Assembly (NCBI GenBank): GCA_914767715.1
Contig: OU612072.1
Span: 15,254,001-15,314,000, forward strand
Length of the DNA stretch: 60,000 bases
Direction: 5' to 3'
From: Membranipora membranacea
Lineage: Eukaryota > Bryozoa > Gymnolaemata > Cheilostomatida > Membraniporidae
Part shown: positions 10,738 through 22,163 of the stretch, in pieces
How the letters are laid out: each line of letters starts with the position of its first letter
How positions within the stretch are numbered: position 1 is the first letter of the stretch
Notes under the pieces: generated by a model
What the model saw: the letters and a program-made list of their open reading frames with translations, nothing else
What the model was told of the DNA's origin: nothing
Databases searched by the model: none
Translations under genes and position numbers: made by a program

Positions 10738-10810
10738 AACTGAGAGCAACTTGGCGCCGAAAAAGGCGGTCGCGCCCTTAAGACACCTTATTTCTCAGTC
10801 TTCGGACAGA
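10738..10810 (+). repeat. SINE body remnant
   Basis: Only the GAGAGCAACTTGGCGCCGAA portion and the following body to CTCAGTCTTCGG are left. The tRNA-like head is gone. Confidence 0.7.
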
Positions 10811-11126
10811 GACAAAAACTTGAAATGATTTCATGGTTAAATGGAAATATCAGATATACGATAAAAAAGAATCCGATATTGATCCCATTGATATTGACCA
10901 AAACAGTGGCAAATAAATACAAATCAGGCTATGAAATTCTATTTTGTTTTAGAAGGTAATCAGTATCAGCATTGCTTGTTGTTGGTACTTGAAAATGATA
11001 ACAGGGCATAATCAATAAAATCAGTGTAATGATATAATGAGTTAGGTGAGGTACACAAGGCCACCCTGAATTAGGTAAGGTACATAAGGCTACCGTGAGT
11101 AATGAGTTTGTACAATCAATTCTCAG

Positions 11127-11204
11127 GCTAGACTGGGAATTCCTGTGAGCAAGCGCAGCTTCAATAACACATACGTCACAAAGCAGGATATACTCGTCCT
11201 ATAA
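11127..11204 (+). pseudogene. Family D terminal exon copy 2, internally deleted
   Basis: It begins like the other D exons (ARLGIPVSKRSF, acceptor TTCTCAG). The bases between ACATACGT and CACAAAG are deleted, shifting the frame to an early TAA after 25 codons and removing both cysteines. Confidence 0.45.
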
Positions 11205-11261
11205 TGTATGACTAAATCTGAGGAACTCGTCAAACTTTCGCAGAGATAGATAGAGGATATG

Positions 11262-11369
11262 CTATATGATTGATGAGTTTTGAGGGTCATAGACTGGTTG
11301 TAAGGCCACAGTCACACCAAATATGCTAATGAGATATTCTATATAGTAATCATACATTGGGACAGCCAT
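11262..11369 (-). pseudogene. Family B' micro-gene copy 2, 3' truncated
   Basis: ATG at 11369 opens a B' frame identical in type to the other copies through PVYDPQN. It then runs across a rearrangement junction (D 3' flank fused at TTGATGAG) and stops after 35 codons. The IQT..DPFH half is lost. Confidence 0.5.
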
Positions 11370-11501
11370 AATATTACAGATATGGCGCTGAAAAAAAGAA
11401 TTCAGATTAGTAAATATGCATTTAATTACATTTATACAATCATGAAACACCAAAAAATTAATTCATTTCAGTAAGGGATAGCCTTATCTCAAAGGGCCCA
11501 T

Positions 11502-11627
11502 ATGGTCTTCTCCTATCTGTCAAACTCTCGTAACAAACATTATAAAGCAACTGCAACTTTTATCGTTACCATGAATATCACATGTAATGATTCCGAACAA
11601 ACTATGAAGCATAGGCTGCAACTGACG
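11502..11627 (+). CDS. Family E exon 1, copy 2 (exon 2 missing)
   Basis: The 42-codon exon 1 encodes the same residues as copy 1, with the GACG|GTAAGA donor and upstream acceptor intact. The unit is broken at about 11780, where R2 sequence passes directly into R4, so exon 2 is absent and the gene is probably non-functional unless another exon is used. Confidence 0.35.
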
Positions 11628-12854
11628 GTAAGAGGGGGTATAGATTGTCGTCACGCCCAACAGCCATTCAACCAACCAGAGGTTTCCCGGTCTCATCTCT
11701 CCATAATCACAGGCATCGGGCATCTCCAATAATGCATGCGGCCTCGCCTTTGGGTAAACATATGTTTGACGTGAGAAGCTGATCAATAATTATTGGCCCC
11801 TGAAAGAGGCACTGAGTAGCAAATAACGTGTATATTATCAATCATTATTTCTCCTAGAGCATCAATGTCTATTTATATAAACTAGAGTAACGATAGGTTT
11901 TGTCCGGTTGTTATAACTCATGGCAAAAAGGTGTTCAATTTTGTGTGTAGAATTCTATGATCATATCGTTTCAGAAAACCTGAAAAATTTTGCGACCTTA
12001 ATGAGTCACAATGACTACATCATTAGGCTTCCACAGGTTTTCTCCCTTTAAAATAGGAATGGATAAATCGACCATTACTAATTGAAACTGTTCAGTTGCC
12101 GTGTCAGATAGACGGTGCAACAAGTTTCAGACATTCCCAAATTTAACCTCACCCTAAAAGATTGAACTTGGCAGTTTCTATCATAAAATATTTATTTGAA
12201 ACGAAATTTGTAACTGGGACTGCAGTAAGTTCGTTGCTCTTCTTCATGTGTCAGGTAGTTCTGCAGATATTGCTTTTTTAGAACTGATATTTAGCACCTC
12301 AAACCACTAGTAAGTATTTATACTTATATTGCGGTTAGTTAATCCACCATTCAGGTTCTTTTTACATAGTCAGGGGCAAGGGATTACTCTCCAATTCATT
12401 TCACTCAATCAGCCTGGTTTTATCCGATTCTGTAGCAAGGAATCCATAAAGCAGTTGTTAGTTTTTTAAGTTCTTCATGCAAAATCCTGACTCATTTTTG
12501 TCTCCCAGCACTTTTATAGTGGCTATTCAAAGCAAGACACAACACGTGTACATCTTTTTTTCACACTGTTACTATGGTTCTGTTCGTTTTGATAATAAAA
12601 TTTCCATGAGAACATGTATGTCTATGTCATAGAAAATCGTAAGTTATCGAATTAGGTAAAGTAAAATTGGCATTTTCCCACGCTCAGTTAGCGCTCACAC
12701 CCTTGAAATTTAAATAGTATCCGAGTTCTGCCGCTTAAATTTATTTCCCATCCTGTGGTCTCATCTTTGGCAAGGTCATTTGATCATATGTCACTATATC
12801 AACAGTTAGCAGAAAGTGAATAGGGAGAGGGATGTTACCGACGGCTGATTCTTC

Positions 12855-13015
12855 ATAGCAGGCACCTCCTAATCTTTCGCCGTAGGCCTGGTTTGCTACT
12901 ATTGGGAATGGCTATAGGTCTTGTGTCATTCAATAGTTTAAAAGAATAGGAGGGGTGGACATCAGTAGGTCTCTTTGAAGAGTTTAGACAGTTAATAGAC
13001 AGTTTTGAAAAAATC
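12855..13015 (-). pseudogene. Family F remnant, copy 2
   Basis: Only the downstream sequence and the last codons of F (poly-T tract of 6 T) remain. The start half is deleted at about 13016, where unrelated sequence (CTGGCGTTTAGCGG) joins. Confidence 0.45.
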
Positions 13016-13325
13016 TATCTGGCGTTTAGCGGTACGGCTGCGTCTGGGCCTGAAATTATAGGCATTGCGTGATGATACTCTTTGATTGGTATTAAAAATA
13101 ATATGATTGTACAAAGGATGAGACTCGTTTCTTAAAATATTACTGAAATGATTAGCACAGATTTATATAATCATTGAGGTTGGTAAGTTCCAAAGCTAAA
13201 CAGCGTTTCTCTTAGTTAAATTTGAACAAGATATTGACCCTTACTGGCATCCTGAGAGACTCGGAACTTTATTCAATACTAAATAAATATAACTAAATTT
13301 GTTTACAGACATATCATGTAATCAC

Positions 13326-13352
13326 ACCAGGGAGGGTCCGTCCCTCCCTGGT
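13326..13352. repeat. Perfect 11-bp stem hairpin in the A intron, copy 2
   Basis: Same stem as at 9736, loop TCCGT. Confidence 0.75.
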
Positions 13353-13469
13353 CACACAAGATTCATAAACTAGGTAGATTAGGAATTATTTTTTCATGCT
13401 CAAAGAGGGGACGACACTAGTAATATTTTCCATCATTTCACATTCAAGAAACTATTGTGAATATTTTAG

Positions 13470-13636
13470 TTGAGGGTGTGTGTGAAGGAATACCTGCAGG
13501 AACGGTGAACTTGAATCTGGCATCTGGAAAATGCAAAGGATACAGCCGAACTGGAGAATGTTACTGGGGATGGAACAGCTATGTACATCTTATAATATCC
13601 GAATCTTATGTCCAGCGTGAAATTATTCAGTTTTAG
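13470..13636 (+). pseudogene. Family A exon 2, copy 2 (no exon 1)
   Basis: The exon is intact after TATTTTAG, frame GAG GGT GTG TGT, encoding EGVCEGIPAGTVNLNLASGK, then GYSRTGECYWGW, ending IIQF-TAG. No exon 1 lies upstream: R4 jumps from F to the A intron at about 13.0-13.2 kb. An orphan exon with an uninterrupted frame. Confidence 0.45.
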
Positions 13637-13941
13637 TGCAACATTGCCAGTTTATTTCAGCCTTTCTGTGCCTACAATCAGAACAAATCATCTCTTTTAA
13701 AGCTTGTCCTGTTATAGACAGACAATCTGCCTTTTGAATCTCTACCAGTTGCAGTTTGTAGTCTAAAATCTGGGTAAAGAAATTTAATGATCAAACCAGT
13801 AGCCATTTTATTAGCGTACCATCCACATAGAGTTAAATAATGTTAAATTATCAAGAGGGCTGCTTGTTTTCTTATTACCTTTTGTAGCTTGGTGGATCTG
13901 TTAATCTTTTCTCGATAGTAAAATTTGCGCAACCTAAAGAC

Positions 13942-14175
13942 ATGACATTTTTTATGAAGCTTTTTGAACTTTTTGAACTTCACTTGCAGATTGGTTGATC
14001 ATCTTTAGATGTTCAATGATTTAATTTTCATCTTTGCATTGAGAGGGATTTAAACTTGATCGATTGGAATATTTTCCAAGCTATATTAAATTTCAGTATA
14101 ATCAGCAGTATTATGATATTTTTGCACTGGGTGAGTGCCTTTTCCTCTTTCTTTGACGAGTTCGGATTTCTGTGC
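13942..14175 (+). pseudogene. Family I copy 2, frameshifted by local duplication
   Basis: The start MTFFMKLFE is followed by a local duplication (CTTTTTGAACTTTTTGAACT) that shifts the frame and gives an early stop. A GTGAGTGCC donor remains downstream. Confidence 0.4.
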
Positions 14176-15097
14176 CTGTGAACAAGATTCTGACTAATGG
14201 CGTTTATAATAATTTTTGGTTTTATAGTTATTTGTGACGTTTTGTATTAAAAAAACAATGCGATTAAAAGACTAACAAAATCCTAGTTTGCTTTGATGTC
14301 TCACACATCTACCTGTTCAGTCAATGTACCACCCCGGCCTCAAAGTATGAATGCATGCTCTGGACTTTCTTTTTTTTAACCGTTACCAACAGAAAATATA
14401 ATTGAGGAATGATGATGATGCCTATAAGAAAAATATAAAAAAACAATATAAATAGATTTATAACATAATGGCACTGTGGGGCAGAAAATGGGAGGGGTCA
14501 GAGCAGTGGAGCCTTAAAGCAGAGAATGTAAAGAAATGTGTAAACTTCAATTGCTTGACTCCTCTTTACAAGAAAAAATATGAACTATTCAAGATGAACC
14601 CATAATTGTGTATATGTACAAGTAATATATCATTAGATATATGTGGTATCCTAAAGCTAGAAATATAAACAAAATTATCACAGTGCAATGAAATAGTGAA
14701 AATGCAGTACGTTTATAGATATATATCTCTTTTATAAATTTATGATCATAGCTATTACCATTGGCGGTATATCAATATCATTTATAAGGATGAGAAGGCA
14801 CTATAGTCCCTACCCATGGGCTGTATGGGATATCATATTTAAGAACCAGTATTTGATATAATTGTGGATCGGTTGAGTATATAATAAATAATATTGACTG
14901 AAGACCAACAGGACTTCTTGTCTGCAACTATAAAAGATCAAAGCATGTATTTAATAGTCATTTTAGTATCAAATGCTAAAATTTTTACTTTATGTTAGCA
15001 ACGGTGGTGGGGGGAGGGATTGATTCTGAGGTTGATTAAAATCAAATGTCACATCACACGCCACATCCCGGAGCTTGGGTGAGTTGTTGTGTCCTTC

Positions 15098-15274
15098 TTA
15101 AGCGCTGAAGTTGCTGAACTCTACATGGTATGGATCATATTCAGTCTGAATAGGTAGTGAGTCACTAAAGAATTCCGTGTTGTTTGGGTCGTAGCTGACT
15201 TGTGCAGATATGAAGGTGATACCAAAGTTACGGAGTAGATATGCTTTGTATCCATCGTACTCTGCTACTGCCAT
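15098..15274 (-). CDS. Family B micro-gene, 58 aa, copy 1
   Basis: ATG at 15274 (AAGATGG context) to TAA at 15098, 58 codons plus stop. Pattern: MAVAEYDGYKAYLLRNFG, then SYDPNNTEF, then SLPIQTEYDPYH, then FSNFSA. It is acidic, Tyr/Asp/Asn-rich and cysteine-free, with no signal peptide and no clear membrane helix. The two YDP repeats (residues ~28 and ~46) suggest an internally duplicated motif. Copies with the same length are at 21313, 35546, 43532, 45881 and 53379; a broken one is at 51110. Most copies have an acceptor (CCCTCTTGCAG) about 15 nt before the ATG; in this copy it reads CTTGCAAT and may have moved to TTATCTTGTAG. The nearest plus-strand exon (D3) is about 1 kb away, divergent. 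Function unknown. Confidence 0.5.
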   Translation of the reverse strand: MAVAEYDGYKAYLLRNFGITFISAQVSYDPNNTEFFSDSLPIQTEYDPYHVEFSNFSA

Positions 15275-15746
15275 CTTACTACAAGATAATTGCAAGAGGG
15301 AAAATATTGATAGTGGTTTACAATGCATATGAGTATCAATTCAGACACTGGTCAAATGTGTCACCTAAATAATATCCCTCTAATCATATAATTTACCTAT
15401 TACCTACCTATCACCTACAAAGATTACAAAATTAAAATGAATTATAATTTTTTGGATTTCTGATCAGATTTTTGATTATTAAGGTCCATTATTTGACACA
15501 AATATCACTAAAAGCTTGTGAATCCCCCACTCTCCCTTCAGATCTAGAGTGCATAACTGTAGGCCTATGTCTCTGTGCTCGAAATATTTTGGAGATTGGA
15601 GATTGATCCATGTCATTAGAAGGAAGTCCTTGCGGTCCGAGTTATGGGACATTGGGGGTTCCCACAACAAGTCGACTTCACTGGTGTTAAATTACTCAAC
15701 TGAATAAAAATTTTAAATCCTGTATCGCTAAGATGATAAGCTGACA

Positions 15747-15985
15747 GTAGGAGGTAACACAATTGGTTAGAGCGCCTGCCCTCTAACGCGCAAGCGTTGT
15801 AGGTCTCGGGTTCGAATCCCGCTGAAGTCCGCCCCAAGTGTGCTCCGACCTGCCTGCAAACTGAGAGCAACTTGGCGCCGAATATGGCGGCCGCGCCCTT
15901 AAGACACCTGTATTTCTCAGTCTTCGGTCAGAGACAAACACTTGCGATTTTTTGTTAATCCCATGGGAAAACCATTGAGGAATGT
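15747..15985 (+). repeat. tRNA-derived SINE, full copy
   Basis: The tRNA-like head has an A-box-like stretch and TTGGTTAGAGCGCC, and a B-box GGTTCGAATCC near 15810. It is followed by a GC-rich body (TGCTCCGACCTGCC, GGCGCCGAATATGGCGGC, CTTAAGACACC) and an AT-rich 3' part. The head drifts from functional tRNA (AACACAATTGG here), so it is a repeat and not a tRNA gene. Because it sits at the same place in each R1 block, one insertion preceded the duplications. Confidence 0.85.
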
Positions 15986-16273
15986 GAACATGGTTAAAAA
16001 AATATATCAGATATACGATAAAAAAGAATCCGATACCATTGATATTGACCAAAACAGTGGCAAATAAATACCAATCAGGCTATGAAATCCTATAGTGTTT
16101 TAGATTAGAAGGTAATTAGTATCAGCAATGCTTGTTGTTGGTACTTGAAAATGATTTCAGGGCATAATCAATAAAATCAGTGTGAAGATATAATGTAAAA
16201 TGTGTTAGCAAACTTGACTTGGGTGAGTGCACAAGGCCACCCTGAGTAATGAGCTTGTACAATCAATTCTCAG

Positions 16274-16384
16274 GCTAGACTGGGAATTCCTGTGAGCAAG
16301 CGCAGCTTTAATAACACATACGTATTTTGCATGTGGAATAGGTGTGACAAAGTAGGATATACTCTTCCTATAGTGTATGACTAA
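16274..16384 (+). CDS. Family D terminal coding exon, copy 3
   Basis: 36 codons after ATTCTCAG, ending TAA; same frame as copy 1 with conservative replacements (CMWNRCDK). No stop or frame change. Confidence 0.45.
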   Translation, partial: ARLGIPVSKRSFNNTYVFCMWNRCDKVGYTLPIVYD

Positions 16385-16739
16385 ATCTGAGGAACTCGTA
16401 GCTACATTAGTTAGAATCAATGTGCACACATGAGTGCATTGTGTACAGTTTTGGAATTCTCAATTTTTTCCTTACCTTTCCTAATTATAGAATTCACCTG
16501 GTTTGATGAACTGGAGTACAATATCCTTTATCCCTTTTCACTAGATTTCAGATGTCTTGGTTCAGGCAGCAAAGCGATATGATCTAGAGATAAGAAGATA
16601 AGATATTACTCCTTGCTTTGCTATGGAAGGGTAAGTTTTTCCTTTCTGATTTACTGCGTGTGACAGGAAACACAATGACACCATTAAATGGAAAACAAGT
16701 TAAGCTAATGTGGATACTAATCATTCGACTGAGGCTCAC

Positions 16740-16860
16740 TCATTAGGCTTTAAAACTGATTAAAATTAGTTAAAGGCTAATTATAAAAATTAAGTTTTTT
16801 AATTTAATTAGTTTAAATTAAAATTTATAATTTATTAAAAAATTAGAGTCTTTTTATTGG
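16740..16860. repeat. Extremely AT-rich segment of R3
   Basis: About 85% A+T, with short self-complementary stretches such as TTTAATTTAATTAG and AAATTTATAATTTATT. Present at 22.64, 46.79 and 54.26 kb. It could be an unwinding or nucleosome-free region; nothing more is shown. Confidence 0.5.
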
Positions 16861-16990
16861 CACAGATTTCACTGAGCCAATGTTAATCACCCTTCCAGAT
16901 CAGGAAGGAGTAGCTTCTGTCGCTGTGTGCTCTTTAAAATTTAGTGTTTTTAAGTGTTGTTAGAAAAAGTCTTTGTTGCCCAAATTCACG

Positions 16991-17113
16991 ATGATGATAC
17001 TGGGAATTCCCACTGCAAGTCTGACATTACTGGTGTTAATTTACTTAATTAGCCGTATAAATATAATATCATGTATGGTTAGGATGATGAGCATAATGAA
17101 AACACGAAAATAA
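16991..17113 (+). CDS. Family G micro-ORF with signal-peptide-like start, 40 aa, copy 1
   Basis: ATG at 16991 to TAA, 40 codons. The start, MMILGIPTAS followed by LTLLVLIYLI, has the form of a secretory signal peptide or single membrane anchor. The tail is short and basic (RMMSIMKTRK). The copies at 22881 and 47032 keep frame and length. Just after the hydrophobic segment there is a possible phase-1 donor (C|GTATAA here, T|GTAAGA in the 47 kb copy), so this may be a signal-peptide exon of a spliced gene. The 'LGIP' motif is shared with families C and D. A degenerate, frame-broken relative of this segment occurs in every R1 block (TTCCCACAACAAGTC). Confidence 0.4.
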   Translation: MMILGIPTASLTLLVLIYLISRINIISCMVRMMSIMKTRK

Positions 17114-17319
17114 AGTATTTTACAATGAAAATGTTAATGATTTCTAAATTGTTAGCGATCGATGACACGCTTTGTCCTCCTTCAAAAATGAATTGCTTTT
17201 TATCCTTCACAATCACAAAAAGCTAACCGAATGAAGCATTTTGTTATTGCAGTATTATACAATTGTGTTCAGCGCCAAGTTTATATTATTGACTCTGACT
17301 GGCTATCATAATTTATCGA

Positions 17320-17460
17320 TTTATCCGAACAAACGCAGCCACTATTTACTTCCTTGTAGAATCAAGGCTACAATTGAAGGCTTGAATATCACATTATAAT
17401 ATAATGTGATATTCAAGCCTTCAATGAATGAATGAATGAATGAATGAACGAATGAACGTA
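17320..17460. mobile_element. Deleted copy of foldback element plus (AATG)n
   Basis: It contains the inner part of the 336-bp foldback element of 47361-47696: the left arm inner half, loop and ~25 bp of the right arm (ATATCACATTATAATATAAT palindrome). The outer arms are deleted. It runs into an AATG microsatellite at about 17424-17455. Confidence 0.65.
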
Positions 17461-17864
17461 TGAGTAGCTGCTTTGACTTTGTCAACTAAGGTCGTTACCA
17501 ATAACAAACCTTCAAATTTCCTGGCGCAAACTGCTAGGGTCTGTATGTTCTTTTGTCAGCGCTGTTATTACTTTTTACACAATGGCAGCTACAATCAATT
17601 GGCTCTTTTATTAGCACTCAATCTTTTCACCTTTACAATCTGCGCAACCAATCTGTAAATTTACAAAAAAAACTCTTTACAAATTCTTTTCAATTGATTG
17701 ATCTTAGAAAGAAAGATTGAATTCAGACATAATGATATTAGGTTTCTTTATTTGATGAATACATTGTAAATTTGCAAGTGTAAAGGCGTTACTTTTAAAG
17801 TGGGAAGAGTGTTTTGATGTAAAGAATGGTTTACCATCAACACATAACAATAATTTACCTAACA

Positions 17865-18135
17865 ACAATTGGCAAGCTCATCAGTGCACTCATTACCATC
17901 GATCCCGGAGTGGGCAGGGACCCAGATAAGAGTGATGGAGTTACTCTTCACAAGGGTATTTAAGTTGTGTATGCATTTCGTTCTAACTTCAGGGTTTGAA
18001 GGGACTGGAGTGAAGAGAGACTGTCTGTGGTTATAGCTATTTTCTTAGCAGCCATTGAAATTCCAGTAATTTCTGCTTGTGATATTGTTGCATTTTGAGT
18101 TAGTGGAATTGTGATTTCTTCATCAGTACAAGCTT
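17865..18135 (-). pseudogene. LINE RNase H domain remnant, copy 1
   Basis: Read on the minus strand this matches the better-preserved copies at 23.8 and 48.1 kb: ISQAEITGISMAAKKIAI, TTDSLSS, then WVPAHSGIDGNE. The three motifs (E of QAEITG, D of TDS, and H plus D near the end) are the RNase H signature of I/Jockey-type non-LTR retrotransposons. Frame breaks show it is dead. Confidence 0.65.
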
Positions 18136-18248
18136 GGCCATCTCATTCTTCTTGTGTTTGTTGAATGAATATACCAGTTCTCGATTTTGTACACACGCGA
18201 ATGAGCAGAAAAAAATTAAGCCTATGCCTGTATTATTAGGTAACAAAC

Positions 18249-18264
18249 CCCCCCCCCCCCCCCG
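18249..18264 (+). repeat. Poly-C run
   Basis: An uninterrupted C run of about 15. It recurs in the R3 copies near 24297 and 48510 with different lengths. Confidence 0.8.
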
Positions 18265-18573
18265 CCCAATTTTAAAAGTACAACACATAACCTCTTTGAA
18301 CAATCATTTAGCTCACATTACAAATTTTAATCTAATGTTCACGTGATTTGTAGCCTTTATATCAATTTTGTACACAAGTCAATAATCAGACAAAACAAAA
18401 AAGCCTATGCCTGTATTATTAGGTCGTTACTTAAAATCGATAGACTAGCCTTTATGTTGAGTACGAATGAGGAAGCCTACTCCAGGGGAGGGGCAACGCA
18501 TACGGACAGGAGCCATGCTTACAACTTGAGTAAATTTTTGTTTTACCTTCTCAGATGTATGGGATAGCTGAGA

Positions 18574-18667
18574 TTATATCCTCTCTGCCGTACTCTCGTA
18601 AATACTCGTCACACCAAAAAGTATAATAATAAGTTCAGACTTTTGCTCAAATGCAGCTTTGCTCGTG
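18574..18667 (-). CDS. Family C terminal exon, subfamily 2, copy 1
   Basis: On the minus strand a strong acceptor (CCTTCCATCCTTAG) at 18668 opens a phase-2 frame of 30 codons ending at TAA 18574. The peptide is TSKAAFEQKSELIIILFGVT, then a short IYESTAERI tail. It aligns with the 3.8 kb exon at SELIIIL and uses the same phase, but the tail is charged and the hydrophobic part shorter. The likely upstream exon (LGIPVSQRKHC) ends only about 30 nt before the acceptor, too close for a normal intron, so the gene may be damaged. A donor-like GAGAAG|GTAAGA follows the stop. Confidence 0.35.
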
Positions 18668-18699
18668 CTAAGGATGGAAGGCTGTATATATTATACCGC

Positions 18700-19940
18700 A
18701 TCCAACATGAAAACAAAATTGAAAGATTAGAATGTAAAAGGCAGTGCTTGCGCTGACTCACAGGGATTCCCAATTTATGTTAACATCATGAAAGTATGCA
18801 TTTTGAGATATTGAGACTATTCAGAATCTAGTGCACATGCACCCTTACAAATCATTTTCACATTGATCACTTGATATACTTGAGTAGTATATCTCTGATT
18901 AATAGTGAGTGAATAAAAATAAATCACCTAGCCCTTAGCGTGGCTCAATGCAGTGTGTAGGAGATGGTTGGATGATTACCCAAGTTTTTGTATATTTATC
19001 AAAGTTCTTATTTCTTATCTAAATATTTAGTATTTAGTATTTATTTTTTTACGGTCTGACTCAACATCAAAATGGTGCATTGCTAGCCTAAGCTCAGAAG
19101 AAGGTTTCTGGAGACATTAGAAAGTATTACTGAACAAAACTCTCGTATCTCTTACCTTGTACAGGGGTGCGCTAAGTTGATTTTCATGCGTATATGTAAT
19201 ATGTTTCATATCACGTAAAGACCGCTGGAGAGCTGCTAATAGAAAGTGATTTACATTTTTACTTTACATTTTCATTTGCTGGGGAAGAATGTTGACAACA
19301 ACTGTAATATTTGATGAAAAGTGTATCATTGGGCATTGGGGGGGGGGGAAGGGAGGAGTGAAGACAATCAAAAACTATTAGATTACTCACTTTTTACAGT
19401 ATACAATTTGTCGACTATGTTCTGCAACATAAACAAGAAGAACTGGTTACTGAGTCATAATGGAGAGTGGAATTCCCAATGATAACATCGTGAGTCTTAC
19501 ATTAATGAGTTGTTTCCCTTTCATATTTGAATAGGTATATTGACCAGTAATTTTTAAATCTGTTCAGTTTCTAAGTCAGATCAAGAAGTGTTATCAATGA
19601 TGGGCAAAAGATGTTTCCCGAGGTCAACCTTGACCTGAAAAGATTAAACCCTACTGCTTTTATACAGAGTATTTGTTAAAAAACCAAACATGAGGCGAGC
19701 ATGTGGTTTACTTGCTGCTCAGTTTATATACGTTTCTCAGCAGAACTTGCTTCTGTAGAAGTCATATGAAGCGCCGTGAACCTCTAGAATAGAGGCACAA
19801 AGGTACTCAGCCCTGGGTTTTCAACCAAAAACATTGGTTATATGTTTATAGCCCTATTATTTATCTGTCAACTCATAGAGCTCCTGGTCGGTGTTGGAAA
19901 GGAGAAAATATAATCTGGTATCGAAATACTCGAATTGAGT
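18700..19940. other. R3 duplicated spacer
   Basis: It includes a truncated F-like acceptor on the minus strand (TTATGTTGCAG at about 19424) with no ATG frame after it, and a G-run. A 22-codon frame starting MRRACGLLAAQF at about 19690 is followed by a stop and is not supported as a gene. Duplicated at 49.1-50.3 kb, and from 19.54 kb on also at 24.69 kb. Confidence 0.5.
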
Positions 19941-19948
19941 CTCTGCAG

Positions 19949-20119
19949 GTAATCAGATTAGTACCACAATCTGTGATCCTTGTAGGTGACACATCCGATA
20001 TGTTTAGCTGTCGACAAGTAGAACTGAATCATGACCTTGTTTTAGGCATTGTTTTAGAAAAGTGTTTTCATCACCACATCACATATTTAGCTTCGCTTAC
20101 CTTGAGTAAATGTTCCTGA
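19949..20119 (+). CDS. Family K' terminal coding exon, 56 aa, copy 1
   Basis: A 56-codon frame opens directly after the acceptor GAGTCTCTGCAG and ends at TGA. It contains VPQSVILVGDTSD, then QVELNHDLVLGIVLEKCF, then HHHIT and TLSKCS-stop. Copies at 25101 and 50314 keep frame, length and stop; the differences are mostly conservative or synonymous (L/V, M/I, Q/R). This is one of the best coding signals in the window. The initial codons and acceptor match family K in R4. No known family. The upstream coding exon is not identified. Confidence 0.5.
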   Translation, partial: VIRLVPQSVILVGDTSDMFSCRQVELNHDLVLGIVLEKCFHHHITYLASLTLSKCS

Positions 20120-21110
20120 AACTTTCCCACACTGTGTGATGACTGCATCACATAAAAAATTTTCATCATTACAGACAACTAATATATTAACATTACCAGT
20201 TGTCTTGTCATGTTAAAAGGAAAGATAACTGCAGTGAAGAGTGATATACTTTGATTTTTACACAAATAATTTCAGGCTTTTATATAAGTGGTTTCACTGT
20301 AACTGATGGATTATTATTGAGTTAAAGATCACAGCAAGTGTATGATATCCAATCACAGCTGAGAGGGAGGCTAGCCAAGGAAATTAAGTATATAGTAGAG
20401 ACTTAAGTATTTCGCTGTACTACTTTACTAACTGTACTACTCCTATATTTTTCATATTATGGATATGAGATACCACATGTATTATTATTTATGTTTCTTG
20501 AATAAATACAAGTGTATGTACTATGTACATATTATGTATTTCATATATTACCTAGTGGTGAGGGCACCAAAGTTTACATTCTCTACAAAATTCTCACACT
20601 TGTGAGGTGCTGACCATCATGTTTTCTCCTTGACTGCAAATTTGACTTTTTTTTATTATTGGCCTCCTCATCATCATTCACCATTTCATGTAGCGATGAT
20701 GAATAAAAGAATTCTAGCACAAGAATTGACACTAGAGATATTATTGATCTTTTGATCTCAGCGCTTTAAAAAGACAATTATCCACAATTATAGCTGTAAA
20801 AAGCAGTAAGTAATACTTACTTCTTTAGTCAGAATCTCCTTCATGGACACATAAGTCCAAAATCGTCAAATAAAAGAGGAAAAATACACTTGTAATAAAA
20901 TCTCACCTGGTGCAAATCACTATAACGCTGATGATACTACTATTTGATACGGCATGAGGAATTATTTGATTGATAAGATTATATACCAAAAATGCCGAGA
21001 TAAACCATACCAAACTTCAATGTCAGTCTGAATCCATCCAAATGGGTTCATAAAAAATCTCCTGCCATTCGTTAGGCACATCATACTATTTAGAGTTGAG
21101 GTTTAGCATT
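20120..21110. other. R3 duplicated non-coding spacer
   Basis: AT-rich, stops in all frames, duplicated nearly intact at 25.3-26.28 kb. No gene seen. Confidence 0.5.
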
Positions 21111-21312
21111 AGGCTGAGTATATAATAAATAATAATGACTGAAGACCAACAGGACTTCTTGTCTGTAACTATAAAAGATCAAAGCATGAATTTAATAAAT
21201 AGTCATTTTAGCATTTTACTTTATGTTAGCAACGGTTGTGGGGGAGGGATTGATTATGAGGTTGTCACATCACACGCCACATCCCGGAGCATGGTGAGTT
21301 GTTGTGTCATTC

Positions 21313-21489
21313 TTAAACGCTGAAGTTGCTGAACTCTATATGATATGGATCATGTTCGGTCTGAAAAGCTAGTGAGTCACTCAAGAATTCTGTGTTGTTT
21401 GGATCGTAGCTGACTTGTGCAGTTATGAAGGTGAAACCAAAGTTACGGAGTAGGTATGCTTTGTATCCATCGTACTCTGCTACTGCCAT
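21313..21489 (-). CDS. Family B micro-gene, 58 aa, copy 2
   Basis: Full-length frame, ATG 21489 to TAA 21313, acceptor CTCTTGCAG intact about 15 nt upstream. Replacements against copy 1 include I-to-F, S-to-T and P-to-A, with both YDP/DPYH motifs retained. Confidence 0.5.
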   Translation of the reverse strand: MAVAEYDGYKAYLLRNFGFTFITAQVSYDPNNTEFLSDSLAFQTEHDPYHIEFSNFSV

Positions 21490-21959
21490 CTTACTACAAG
21501 ATACCTGCAAGAGGGAAAATATTGATAGTAGTTTACATTGCATATGAGTATCAATTCAGACACTTGTCAAATGTGTCACCTAAATAATAGTCATCTAGAA
21601 TTCAAATGTTACTTACCTATAACCTACAAAGATTTCAAAGTTAAAATGAATTATAAATTTTTGATTTCTGATTAGTTTTTTAATTATTAAGGTCCATTAT
21701 TTGACACAAATTTCACTAAAAGCTTGTGAATCCCCCCTTCCCCTTCAGATCTAGAGTGCATAACTGTAGGCCTATGTCTCTGTGCTCAAAATTCTTTGGA
21801 GATTAATCCACGTCATTAGGAGGAAGTCCTTGCGGTCCAAGTTAACAATGATTGGTATGGGACATTGGGGGTTCCCACAACAAGTCCGACTTTACTGGTG
21901 TTAAATTACTCAGCTGTATAAAATTTTTGAATCCTGTATCGCTAAGATGATAAGCTGAC

Positions 21960-22150
21960 AGTAGGAGGTAACTCAGTCTGTTAGAGCGCCTGCCCTCTGA
22001 CGCGCAAGCGTTGTAGGTCTCGGGTTCAAATCCCACTGAAGTCTACTGACTACTAGGCTCAATTGACGCCCCAAGTGTGCTCCGACCTGCCTGCAAACTG
22101 GGAGCAACTTGGCGCCGAAAATGGCGGCCGCGCCCTTAAGACACCTGTAT
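21960..22150 (+). repeat. tRNA-derived SINE, 3' truncated
   Basis: Head (CTCAGTCTGTTAGAGCGCC, B-box GGTTCAAATCC) and body to CTTAAGACACCTGTATT, then a direct jump into the D acceptor. About 100 bp present in other R1 copies is deleted. Confidence 0.85.
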
Positions 22151-22163
22151 TATCAATTCTCAG

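Noticed and set aside
15750-15830. tRNA gene
   Set aside because: A and B boxes are present, but stems are degenerate, the sequence continues into a GC-rich SINE body and the same unit recurs at equivalent block positions.
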